A stretch of 5,400 bases of DNA, taken from Dehalococcoidia bacterium. Lineage in GTDB: Bacteria; Chloroflexota; Dehalococcoidia; Dehalococcoidales; CSSed11-197. How positions within the stretch are numbered: position 1 is the first letter of the stretch; every line of letters begins with the position of its first letter. The notes beneath the pieces are model-generated. The model worked only from the letters and a program-made list of their open reading frames with translations. It was not told where the DNA came from and did not search any database. The stretch lies in contig PWTP01000027.1 of NCBI GenBank assembly GCA_003563865.1, positions 1-5,400 of the forward strand, written 5' to 3'. Shown piece after piece: positions 1 to 5,400 of the stretch. Made by a program: the position numbers and the translations under genes.

Positions 1-35
1 CCCAGGCGTCCACCGCCAACAATGATTATATACAC
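1..35 (-). CDS. Partial second TrkA-N (RCK_N) domain protein, N-terminus only
   Basis: Only the first 11 codons and two bases of the next lie in the window; the gene continues past position 1. Read on the minus strand from a GTG at 35-33, it gives MYIIIVGGGRL, and the last two bases (GG) make the next residue Gly. This is the beta-strand plus GxGxxG turn that opens the Rossmann fold of RCK_N/KTN domains, which bind NAD(H) or ATP and gate Trk/Ktr potassium transporters from the cytoplasm. A purine-rich GGGAG (40-44) lies four bases upstream of the GTG as a short-spaced Shine-Dalgarno site. The gene starts 9 bases after the preceding RCK_N gene and looks co-transcribed with it. Other Rossmann proteins begin in a similar way, so the assignment leans on the neighbouring gene. 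Confidence 0.7.
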   Translation of the reverse strand, partial: MYIIIVGGGRL

Positions 36-44
36 TCGTCTCCC

Positions 45-443
45 CTAATCTACCAGTCCGTCTTTGATCATCTGGGCCACAATGGTTGTGGAACTTATGG
101 TCTCAAGCCCCAGTTCACTGTAAAGATCCCGTCTGAGCGGGTCATATATACGGCAAACAACCCGTGGCATTTTGTATATATGCCTGGCAATTTGGCCTGC
201 CATAATATTGCGGTTATCACCTTGAGTGGCAGCAACAAAAGCATCAGCTTGTTTTATTCCGGCCTCTATCAGGATATTTTCATCAAGGCCACTGCCTAAC
301 AAAGCAATGCCGCCAAAATCCTGTGGCAACCTGCGAAAACTCAAGGCATTTACGTCAAGAACAGTTACCTGATGACCGTCTTTAACCAGCATCTCTGCCA
401 GCCTGGCTCCAACACGAGAGCACCCCATAATCACTATTTTCAT
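45..443 (-). CDS. TrkA-N (RCK_N/KTN) domain protein, likely potassium-transport regulatory subunit
   Basis: A 132-residue protein that is almost entirely one RCK_N Rossmann domain, the cytoplasmic nucleotide-sensing module of Trk/Ktr potassium uptake systems. It opens with a beta-strand and the glycine-rich turn GCSRVG (residues 7-12), in which the middle Gly of GxGxxG is Ser. An acidic residue, D30 in VTVLDVN, sits at the end of strand 2, where it usually contacts the nucleotide ribose. A GSGLDENILIEAG stretch and ADAFVAATQGDNRN follow, as in the family. There is no C-terminal RCK_C (TrkA-C) domain, so it is about half the length of single-RCK KtrA-type proteins. The ATG (443-441) directly follows the usp stop codon. 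An AAGGAG at 458-463, inside usp, is 14 bases upstream, which is long, so translational coupling is likely. A second RCK_N gene follows. The transport role is inferred from family and context; no channel gene is in the window. Confidence 0.85.
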   Translation of the reverse strand: MKIVIMGCSRVGARLAEMLVKDGHQVTVLDVNALSFRRLPQDFGGIALLGSGLDENILIEAGIKQADAFVAATQGDNRNIMAGQIARHIYKMPRVVCRIYDPLRRDLYSELGLETISSTTIVAQMIKDGLVD

Positions 444-899
444 TTATGGCGATTCGTCTCCTTGAGGGTGATGATAAAGAAGCACAGGGCAAGAAGCATT
501 TTTCAATACATATGGAACTACATCACCCAGGCAAAACTGTCCGTAGTGTTTTTTATACGGAACACCTATTAAGATAAGGTCGACTTTTTTGGAATTAGCC
601 TCCTCTATAATAGCCGGCCCAACCTCACGTGCCTGCAGAATGTCTGACTCAATATCATAGCCTTTATCTTCGGCATCACTGGTAACCTGTTCAAGCAGAT
701 TCTCAGCCTTGTCCACAGCAGTTACAATTTCAGCATCCAGCGGTAACGACCGATCCACAGGTATCACATGTACAGCAAATATTTCCGCACGTTTCTTGTA
801 GTGGCTTAAACTGCATGCGAGCTCCATGGCAGCTTGGTCAGCCCTGGTTCCGGCCACTGGCACTAAAATCCGGTTAAAATCAATAGCTTTCGAAGTCAC
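444..899 (-). CDS. Universal stress protein (UspA) family protein
   Basis: A 151-residue cytoplasmic protein with a single Usp domain, of normal length. The N-terminal strand NRILVPVAGT (residues 9-18) matches the family's ILVPVDGS, but the Asp that contacts ATP in ATP-binding members is Ala16. The C-terminal half has VDLILIG (106-112), then LGDVVPYVLKNASCPVLL (124-141). This corresponds to the G-x2-G-x9-G-S/T phosphate-binding loop, here degenerate: there is no Gly three residues after G112, and GD replaces GS/GT at 125-126. It therefore probably belongs to the Usp members that do not bind ATP (inference). The start is a GTG at 899-897. No Shine-Dalgarno site precedes it, but a good promoter does, placed for a leaderless mRNA. 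It heads a likely operon with two RCK_N genes, suggesting a role in controlling ion transport; its exact partner is unknown. Confidence 0.88.
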   Translation of the reverse strand: MTSKAIDFNRILVPVAGTRADQAAMELACSLSHYKKRAEIFAVHVIPVDRSLPLDAEIVTAVDKAENLLEQVTSDAEDKGYDIESDILQAREVGPAIIEEANSKKVDLILIGVPYKKHYGQFCLGDVVPYVLKNASCPVLLYHHPQGDESP

Positions 900-907
900 A
901 AGGGCTT

Positions 908-936
908 ATTATAGACGTCCTGCATCAAGTTTACAA
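908..936 (-). promoter_or_regulatory. Probable sigma-70-type promoter for usp, leaderless geometry
   Basis: On the minus strand a perfect TATAAT -10 box (908-913) lies 17 bases downstream of TTGTAA (931-936), which matches four of six -35 positions including TTG. Transcription starting about seven bases beyond the -10 box would begin at about 900-902, directly at the usp GTG (899). No Shine-Dalgarno-like sequence separates box and start, so the mRNA is predicted to have no leader or almost none. The box quality and spacing are read directly; the start site is inferred. Confidence 0.7.
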
Positions 937-994
937 GCCTGCCTTCCAGACAAGATTAGCCACCACCATCCGGCCACATATTTTACACAAATAC

Positions 995-1024
995 TTGCTT
1001 TATGCTTACATTTTGAGTTAAAGT
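995..1024 (+). promoter_or_regulatory. Candidate promoter for the radA-ispD-ispF-cysS cluster
   Basis: TTGCTT (995-1000) and TAAAGT (1019-1024) are separated by 18 bases. TAAAGT matches four of six consensus -10 positions and TTGCTT three of six -35 positions, so this is weak on its own. The same -10 hexamer with a near-identical TTGCTA is found upstream of the tRNA-Ala gene, which adds some support. Initiation would fall at about 1031, the A of the radA ATG. An alternative -10, TATGCT at 1001-1006, lacks a well-placed -35 partner. Confidence 0.35.
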
Positions 1025-1030
1025 CAATTT

Positions 1031-2407
1031 ATGCCTAAACCAAAGAGAATTTTTGTATGTCGGGAATGTGAGCGTGAGAGCCCCAGCTGGTTGGGCAGAT
1101 GTCCGTCATGTCATGCATGGAACAGTTTTACTGAAATAGCAGTAACGAAACCGCAGCGAACTATAAAGTCATCGCACACGGGTCATCAGCCAAAAGTGTT
1201 ATCCGGTATCACCAGTGAATATGAAGAGCGTTTTTCCAGTGGCACCTGTGAACTTGACCGGGTACTTGGTGGCGGTATAGTCCCCGGTGCAGTCATTTTA
1301 ACCGGTGGTGAGCCGGGTATAGGTAAATCTACATTACTGCTACAGGTTGCTTCAAATGTCGCTTCATCTCAAGGTTCTGTTATCTATATAACCGGTGAGG
1401 AAACAGCCGGCCAGGTAAAACTTAGAGCCCGGCGTCTTGGTATAACCGGAGACGATCTTTATATTTTAGCTGAAACAGACCTTGAATCGGCACTGGAACA
1501 TGCTCAAATAATTCATCCAGCACTACTGATAGTAGATTCTATCCAGTCGGTATATACCCCTGAGGCTGAAACCCTGCCGGGCAGTTTAAATCAGCTCAGG
1601 CTTTCTACTCAGAAATTAATGTCATGGGCAAAAAATAATAATTGCCCGGTTTTTATTACCGGCCATGTAACCAAAGATGGCACCATCGCTGGACCCAGGG
1701 TGCTTGAGCACATGGTTGATGTGGTTTGCTACCTTGAAGGCGAGGCCTTTCAGTCATATCGGATACTTCGCTCGATAAAAAATCGCTTTGGCTCTACCAA
1801 TGAGGTAGGTATTTTTGAAATGCAGGCAAAGGGAATGATTGAGGTTACCAACCCATCACATATTTTCCTCTCAGACCGCCTGGCTAATACCATTGGTTCT
1901 GCAGTAGTTCCAACCCTTGAAGGCAGCCGCCCTTTATTGGTTGAAGTACAGGCATTGTCCAACCTTACTGTTTTTGGCCAGCCACGCCGGGTTGCCAACG
2001 GTATCGATTTTGGACGACTGCTTATGTTAATTGCAGTACTCAGCCGCCGCTGTTCTCTGAAGCTTGGCAATCAGGATGTTATAGTAAATGCGACCGGAGG
2101 TATTCGTCTTTCTGAACCGGCCACTGATCTTTCTATTGCTCTAGCCATAGCTTCAAGCTACAGGGACCAACCGGTAGATCCGGGCTTGACCGCTGTAGGC
2201 GAAGTGGGGCTTTCTGGTGAAATACGAGCGATACCCAAACTTGACCGCCGGCTGGCCGAAGCTTCCCGGCTGGGTTTTAAACGTTGCATTGTTCCCGATA
2301 AAGGGCTTAGCAGTTGCAAAGCAACCGGCATAAAACTGATTCCGGTTAGCACCCTCAGGCAAGCCTTAAAAGCAGGCCTGACAGAAGAGCTGGATAAAAA
2401 TGTATAA
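1031..2407 (+). CDS. radA: DNA repair protein RadA (Sms)
   Basis: A 458-residue protein of usual RadA length. RadA is a RecA-related, DnaB-like ATPase that promotes branch migration of recombination intermediates during repair. All hallmark parts are present in order: a four-Cys zinc finger (C10, C13, C24, C27); Walker A GEPGIGKST (93-101); a sensor-like YITGEET (119-125); Walker B LLIVDSIQ (165-172); and the RadA-specific KNRFG motif (250-254). The C-terminal third, roughly residues 275-450, is the Lon-protease-like domain with GEVGLSGEIRAIP; in this family it acts as a scaffold, not a protease. Starting at ATG 1031 places the zinc finger at the expected distance from the N-terminus. No clear Shine-Dalgarno site precedes it (only GAG at 1015-1017), so translation may be leaderless. 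It is the first gene of the plus-strand cluster and its end overlaps ispD by 8 bases. Confidence 0.97.
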   Translation: MPKPKRIFVCRECERESPSWLGRCPSCHAWNSFTEIAVTKPQRTIKSSHTGHQPKVLSGITSEYEERFSSGTCELDRVLGGGIVPGAVILTGGEPGIGKSTLLLQVASNVASSQGSVIYITGEETAGQVKLRARRLGITGDDLYILAETDLESALEHAQIIHPALLIVDSIQSVYTPEAETLPGSLNQLRLSTQKLMSWAKNNNCPVFITGHVTKDGTIAGPRVLEHMVDVVCYLEGEAFQSYRILRSIKNRFGSTNEVGIFEMQAKGMIEVTNPSHIFLSDRLANTIGSAVVPTLEGSRPLLVEVQALSNLTVFGQPRRVANGIDFGRLLMLIAVLSRRCSLKLGNQDVIVNATGGIRLSEPATDLSIALAIASSYRDQPVDPGLTAVGEVGLSGEIRAIPKLDRRLAEASRLGFKRCIVPDKGLSSCKATGIKLIPVSTLRQALKAGLTEELDKNV

Positions 2408-3083
2408 TGGTCGAAAAGTTACCGCTATAATTGCAGCTGCCGGTATGAGTGAACGCATGGGCGGTCATGATAAACTGTTTGCCAGTCTGGGCAGGAGACC
2501 CGTACTTTACTGGTCGATTGTGGCATTTGAAAATAATAGTGCAATTGATGAAATCGTTATTGTCTCCTCAAGCTTTAATCTTGAGAAGATATCAAAGCTC
2601 ATAAAAAAATATGGTTTCTCCAAAATAAAAGCAGTTAAACCCGGTGGAAACAGGAGACAGGATTCGGTTAAAGCAGGTCTTGCAGCAGCTGCAGGCTGCT
2701 ACTGGGTGCTCATCCACGACGGAGCACGGCCACTGGTAAACTCTGCACTTATAACCGGAGTGCTTGAAAAAGCCGTTATATCAGGAGCAGCAATTCCTGG
2801 CTTGCAGATATCTGACACTGTCAAATCTGTCCAACATGGCCGGATTATTAAAACACTGCCCAGGCAAGGATTATATACCATACAAACACCTCAGGCTTTT
2901 AATTACAATCTTCTGTCAAAGGCCTATCAGGGAGACATGCCTGATGTCACTGATGATGCCCAATTACTAGAAAAAACTGGTGGTATTGTTAGCCTCATAC
3001 CGGGTTCATATGATAATATTAAGATCACCACTCCACAAGACCTCGAGCTGGCTAGAATACTATTTTATAAGCGAGGAGGTTAG
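2400..3083 (+). CDS. ispD: 2-C-methyl-D-erythritol 4-phosphate cytidylyltransferase (IspD)
   Basis: A 227-residue enzyme of normal length that joins MEP and CTP to form CDP-methylerythritol plus pyrophosphate, the third step of the MEP isoprenoid pathway. The N-terminal nucleotide loop AAAGMSERMG (12-21) with R19 and K25 corresponds to E. coli Arg20 and Lys27. GGNRRQDSV (82-90), HDGARPLV (106-113), R155 ahead of IQTPQAF (161-167; E. coli Arg157), TDDA (184-187) and K208 in NIKITTP (E. coli Lys213) complete the active site. The ATG at 2400 overlaps the last codons of radA by 8 bases in another frame, so translational coupling is likely; GGA a few bases upstream is a weak ribosome site. The next gene, ispF, encodes the enzyme two steps later. 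The intervening kinase IspE is not in this window. Confidence 0.96.
   Translation: MYNGRKVTAIIAAAGMSERMGGHDKLFASLGRRPVLYWSIVAFENNSAIDEIVIVSSSFNLEKISKLIKKYGFSKIKAVKPGGNRRQDSVKAGLAAAAGCYWVLIHDGARPLVNSALITGVLEKAVISGAAIPGLQISDTVKSVQHGRIIKTLPRQGLYTIQTPQAFNYNLLSKAYQGDMPDVTDDAQLLEKTGGIVSLIPGSYDNIKITTPQDLELARILFYKRGG
3074..3079 (+). promoter_or_regulatory. Strong Shine-Dalgarno site for ispF
   Basis: A perfect AGGAGG, within GAGGAGG at 3073-3079, lies inside the last codons of ispD and six bases before the ispF ATG at 3086. It is the only near-consensus ribosome site at close to standard spacing in the window, and it fixes the ispF start. Confidence 0.9.
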
Positions 3084-3085
3084 TC

Positions 3086-3559
3086 ATGAGAGTAGGCATA
3101 GGTTATGACTGTCACCGGCTGGCACCAGAACGCGCACTGGTTCTGGGGGGCGTCCATATACCTTTTGATAAGGGTCTCATCGGATGGAGCGATGCTGATA
3201 TTCTTTGCCATGCAGTTATAGATTCTTTACTGGGCGCAGCAGCTATGGGAGATATAGGCACCCACTTTCCACCGGGAGATCCTGCTTATAAAGATATCTC
3301 GAGCCTGGTATTGCTTGAACGGGTTGTTAAAATGTTACAATCAAAAGGATATCGTGTAGTTAACGTTGATTCAACTGTTGTAGCTGAACAACCGCGCCTG
3401 CGTGAATATGTTGACCAAATGCAAAAAAAGCTGGCCAAAGTGCTTAAGGTTGATATTTCTCACGTGAGTATAAAGGCGGGAACGGCCAACCTGCTGGGCT
3501 TCGTTGGCCGTGAAGAAGGTATGGCCGTCTGGGCGGTATCTGCGATTACTTCTGAATAG
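3086..3559 (+). CDS. ispF: 2-C-methyl-D-erythritol 2,4-cyclodiphosphate synthase (IspF)
   Basis: A 157-residue protein that aligns to my recollection of E. coli IspF without gaps through residue 142. The enzyme is a trimer that cyclises CDP-methylerythritol 2-phosphate to MEcPP with release of CMP. The zinc ligands D8, H10 (GYDCH) and H42 are present, as are S35, D36, D38, D46, D56, G58, K69, the NVDSTVVAE core (93-101) and R142. Two differences stand out. W34 replaces the common His before Ser-Asp, and the loop usually read KATTTE is KAGTAN (130-135). That puts Asn at the position of Glu135, which binds the second metal between the substrate phosphates. The zinc site is intact and the gene is not broken, so it is probably active. 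It sits 2 bases after ispD and 2 bases before cysS. Confidence 0.95.
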   Translation: MRVGIGYDCHRLAPERALVLGGVHIPFDKGLIGWSDADILCHAVIDSLLGAAAMGDIGTHFPPGDPAYKDISSLVLLERVVKMLQSKGYRVVNVDSTVVAEQPRLREYVDQMQKKLAKVLKVDISHVSIKAGTANLLGFVGREEGMAVWAVSAITSE

Positions 3560-3561
3560 AT

Positions 3562-4950
3562 ATGAAAATTTACTCTACTTTCAGCCGAAATAAAGAAGAT
3601 TTCACGCCCTTAAAAGAGGGTGAGGTGAATATATATGTTTGTGGAGTTACCCCGTACATGGACGCTCATGTAGGCCATGCCATGAGTTACATCACTTTCG
3701 ATGTTGTTCGCCGTTATCTTGAATACAAAGGTTATAAGGTCAAATATGTCCAGAATGTAACTGACATTGATGATAAAATTATAGACCGAGCTTCAAACCA
3801 GGGTGTAACCCCTCAAGAACTGGCTGATAGATACTTTGAAAGCTTTGAAGAAGACATGTCTGCTTTAAATATCCGTCCGGCTGATGCTTTTCCAAGAGCG
3901 ACTTGTGAAATTCCTGAAATGATTAAGATGATTGAGGCTCTGATTAATAAAGGCCATGCTTATGTTTCCAAGAGCGGTAGTGTTTATTTTCGAGTACTTT
4001 CAATAGAAGACTACGGTAAACTCTCGGGGCGTAATTTAGAAGACATGATGGCCGGGGCCCGCATTGAAGTCGGAGAAGAAAAGGAACACCCGATGGATTT
4101 TGTGATGTGGAGAGCTGCCAAACCCGGTGAGCCGTCCTGGCCCAGCCCATGGAGCCCGGGCAGGCCCGGCTGGCATATTGAATGCAGCGCCATGGCCTTA
4201 AAATACCTTGGTGGAAGTGTAGACATCCACGGAGGCGGACAGGACCTCATTTTCCCTCACCATGAAAATGAAATTGCTCAATCAGAATGCGCCACCGGTA
4301 TCAAGCCCTTTGTACGATACTGGTTGCATAATGGATTGCTCCAGCTTGGTGACGAGAAAATGAGCAAATCGCTTGGTAACCTCGTAACTATTAAAGAAAT
4401 TCTTAAGTATTTTTCATCAGATGCGGTACGTCTGTTTATAATCAGCTCCCATTACCGGAATCCATTAACTTATTCTCAAGAAGCATTAGAATCAGCCCAA
4501 AAGGGAGCAGAAAGGCTTGCTAAAGCTGCCAGCCTTCTCAGCCCTGAAGGGAAATACAGCCCGATTGACCTGAAAGCTATCGAAGACGGCTTTACCGGTG
4601 CAATGGATGATGACTTCGATACACCCAAAGCCGTTTCATTATTATTTGACCTGGCACGCCGTATTAATACCGACCGAGATAGCGGCCTCGATGTGGTCCG
4701 GCCGCAACAACTACTGGTTAAACTGAGTAACGTACTCGGCCTGACACTTTCAACACCTTCAAATGAAACCGGTGATGCAAAACAATTCATTGAACTGCTA
4801 ATCGGCATACGCAAGCGGTTGCGTGAAGAAAAACAATACAATCTGGCAGATGAAGTTCGCGACAATTTGAGCAAACTCGGTGTAATTCTGGAGGATAAAC
4901 CAACAGGCACTACCTGGTATAAAAAAAGTACCACAAGAGCTAAGAGTTGA
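3562..4950 (+). CDS. cysS: Cysteinyl-tRNA synthetase
   Basis: A 462-residue class I synthetase of normal length, which activates cysteine with ATP and loads it onto tRNA-Cys in the cytoplasm. The family signature VCGVTPY (26-32) carries the first zinc ligand, C27; the others are C208 in WHIECSAM, H233 and E237 in HHENE, matching E. coli Cys28, Cys209, His234 and Glu238. The class I motifs are HVGH (36-39) and KMSKS (266-270). The region after about residue 340 is the helical DALR_2-type anticodon-binding part, ending in a short basic tail. The ATG lies 2 bases after the ispF stop codon with no visible Shine-Dalgarno site, so initiation probably depends on coupling to ispF translation. It is the last gene of the cluster. 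I see no convincing intrinsic terminator between it and the tRNA gene. Confidence 0.97.
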   Translation: MKIYSTFSRNKEDFTPLKEGEVNIYVCGVTPYMDAHVGHAMSYITFDVVRRYLEYKGYKVKYVQNVTDIDDKIIDRASNQGVTPQELADRYFESFEEDMSALNIRPADAFPRATCEIPEMIKMIEALINKGHAYVSKSGSVYFRVLSIEDYGKLSGRNLEDMMAGARIEVGEEKEHPMDFVMWRAAKPGEPSWPSPWSPGRPGWHIECSAMALKYLGGSVDIHGGGQDLIFPHHENEIAQSECATGIKPFVRYWLHNGLLQLGDEKMSKSLGNLVTIKEILKYFSSDAVRLFIISSHYRNPLTYSQEALESAQKGAERLAKAASLLSPEGKYSPIDLKAIEDGFTGAMDDDFDTPKAVSLLFDLARRINTDRDSGLDVVRPQQLLVKLSNVLGLTLSTPSNETGDAKQFIELLIGIRKRLREEKQYNLADEVRDNLSKLGVILEDKPTGTTWYKKSTTRAKS

Positions 4951-5024
4951 AGCTTTGTTGGTTATATAAAATGCCGCTCAATTGTTAGCCCCAGTGAACA
5001 GCTGTAGTGCCGGAATCCAAAAGT

Positions 5025-5053
5025 TTGCTATATTGGCTGGATTTTGATAAAGT
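5025..5053 (+). promoter_or_regulatory. Candidate promoter for tRNA-Ala
   Basis: TTGCTA (5025-5030) and TAAAGT (5048-5053) each match four of six sigma-70 consensus positions with an ideal 17-base spacer. Transcription would begin near 5060, some 17 bases before the mature tRNA 5' end. The tRNA could instead be read through from cysS. The rest of 4951-5076 shows no gene or clear structure. Confidence 0.45.
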
Positions 5054-5076
5054 AAATCCTGGTTTTTTGGCTTTTC

Positions 5077-5152
5077 GGGGCCGTAGTTCACTCGGGAGAA
5101 CGTTTGACTGGCAGTCAAAAGGTAGCGGGTTCGAATCCCGCCGGCTCCACCA
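5077..5152 (+). tRNA. tRNA-Ala, anticodon GGC, CCA encoded
   Basis: A full 76-base cloverleaf can be drawn. The acceptor stem GGGGCCG (5077-5083) pairs with CGGCTCC (5142-5148). The D stem is GTTC/GAAC (5086-5089/5098-5101). The anticodon stem TTTGA/TCAAA encloses loop CTGGCAG (5108-5114) with anticodon GGC at 5110-5112. The T arm is GCGGG-TTCGAAT-CCCGC (5125-5141). Discriminator A5149 and an encoded CCA (5150-5152) end the gene. The G3:U70 wobble pair, the main identity element for alanyl-tRNA synthetase, is present and confirms alanine. Its codons are GCC and GCU. The D-loop position 15 is C and position 48 is A, which is unusual; see findings. Confidence 0.97.
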
Positions 5153-5177
5153 GCTATTTTTCAAATATCCCTTGCGG

Positions 5178-5202
5178 AACCCCGGGCCATTTGGAGTTTT
5201 TT
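5178..5202 (+). terminator. Weak candidate intrinsic terminator after tRNA-Ala
   Basis: AACCCC (5178-5183) can pair with GGAGTT (5193-5198) with one C/A mismatch around a nine-base loop, and a run of six T (5197-5202) follows, overlapping the stem. The stem is short and imperfect, so this is only a suggestion. A shorter T-run at 5157-5161, just after the tRNA, is an alternative stop point without a hairpin of its own. Confidence 0.25.
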
Positions 5203-5334
5203 ACCTACGCCAGAACCATCACCTCGGTGCTATCCGCCTTTTGAAATTAACCTTCCTGCACTGTTTTTAATTCTCTGCTTACCCTTAAACATGGGTTTTA
5301 GCACTAACAGACATCTGGTTTTTAAATGAGAGAC

Positions 5335-5400
5335 CTATTCATAGCCCGTCCATGTCTCGCCAGATTCAAGCATGCCATCGAGTTCATCGCTGAAAAAGAA
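5335..5400 (-). CDS. Possible C-terminal end of an unidentified protein, cut by the window edge
   Basis: On the minus strand, 21 sense codons run from the window edge to a TAG at 5337-5335. The end of the peptide reads DELDGMLESGETWTGYE, an acidic, soluble-looking tail with reasonable codon use. I do not recognise the protein, and 21 codons are too few to prove coding. The plus strand is also open here from an ATG at 5326 to the edge (25 codons beginning MRDLFIARP), but no ribosome site precedes it. If the minus-strand reading is right, this gene converges on the tRNA-Ala gene. The stretch 5153-5334 holds no gene I can support. Confidence 0.3.
   Translation of the reverse strand, partial: FFFSDELDGMLESGETWTGYE

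Noticed and set aside
826..1038. A 70-codon plus-strand open frame ahead of radA
   Set aside because: It is antisense to the usp start, crosses the divergent promoter region and overlaps the radA start. It has no ribosome site.
1750..2070. A 106-codon minus-strand open frame
   Set aside because: It is antisense to the radA region encoding KNRFG and the Lon-like domain, and that coding is secure.
1257..4775. Many copies of ACCGG/CCGGT across radA, ispD and cysS
   Set aside because: Many are in-frame Thr-Gly codon pairs (ACC GGN) and the rest fall in unrelated codon contexts. There is no regular spacing or larger repeat unit.
4476..4934. A 152-codon open frame on the minus strand
   Set aside because: It lies wholly inside cysS, is Ser/Arg-rich in the way antisense frames often are, and has no recognisable motif.
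5000..5005. CAGCTG palindrome between cysS and tRNA-Ala
   Set aside because: A single six-base palindrome is expected by chance, and no longer symmetry surrounds it.
5007..5270. An 87-codon plus-strand open frame
   Set aside because: It runs straight through the tRNA-Ala gene, has no ribosome site, and its peptide resembles no family. It is a chance frame.
5281..5300. A small inverted repeat (ACCC...GGGT, then TTTTA)
   Set aside because: The stem is four base pairs with an eight-base A/T loop, too weak to be called a terminator or operator.
1..5400. CRISPR arrays, insertion sequences, phage genes or a toxin-antitoxin pair
   Set aside because: I found no repeated spaced units, terminal inverted repeats, transposase or integrase motifs, or paired small genes in either strand.

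Overview
This is a compact bacterial chromosomal segment made mostly of housekeeping genes. The two gene clusters point in opposite directions from a 131-base intergenic region (900-1030). The order radA-ispD-ispF-cysS, next to small TrkA-N (RCK_N) proteins and a universal stress protein, resembles what I remember from Dehalococcoides and its relatives (Chloroflexota, Dehalococcoidia). The moderate GC content fits, but this placement rests on recalled gene order, not on a search, and I hold it with moderate confidence.

Minus strand, left side (1-899): a universal stress protein (Usp) gene starts at a GTG at 899. It is followed with no gap by a 132-residue RCK_N/KTN nucleotide-binding protein. 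After 9 bases comes the first codons of a second RCK_N protein, cut by the window edge. This looks like the regulatory part of a Trk/Ktr-type potassium uptake locus whose channel gene would lie beyond position 1.

Plus strand, centre (1031-4950): radA, ispD, ispF and cysS are packed with an 8-base overlap, a 2-base gap and a 2-base gap, so they probably form one transcript. RadA serves recombinational repair. IspD and IspF are two steps of the MEP isoprenoid pathway. CysS charges tRNA-Cys. The enzymes keep their catalytic motifs, with one exception: IspF has Asn where the family has a metal-binding Glu (E. coli Glu135).

Right side (4951-5400): a tRNA-Ala(GGC) gene with encoded CCA and the G3:U70 identity pair lies at 5077-5152, with a plausible promoter upstream. 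The rest is mostly non-coding. The end of a minus-strand reading frame may enter from the right edge.

I see no mobile element, CRISPR array or clearly new system. The points most worth checking are the -10 boxes of usp and radA, which are placed so that both mRNAs would be leaderless; the usp/RCK_N pair, in one frame and separated only by a stop codon; the altered IspF loop; and an unusual C15/A48 combination in the tRNA.
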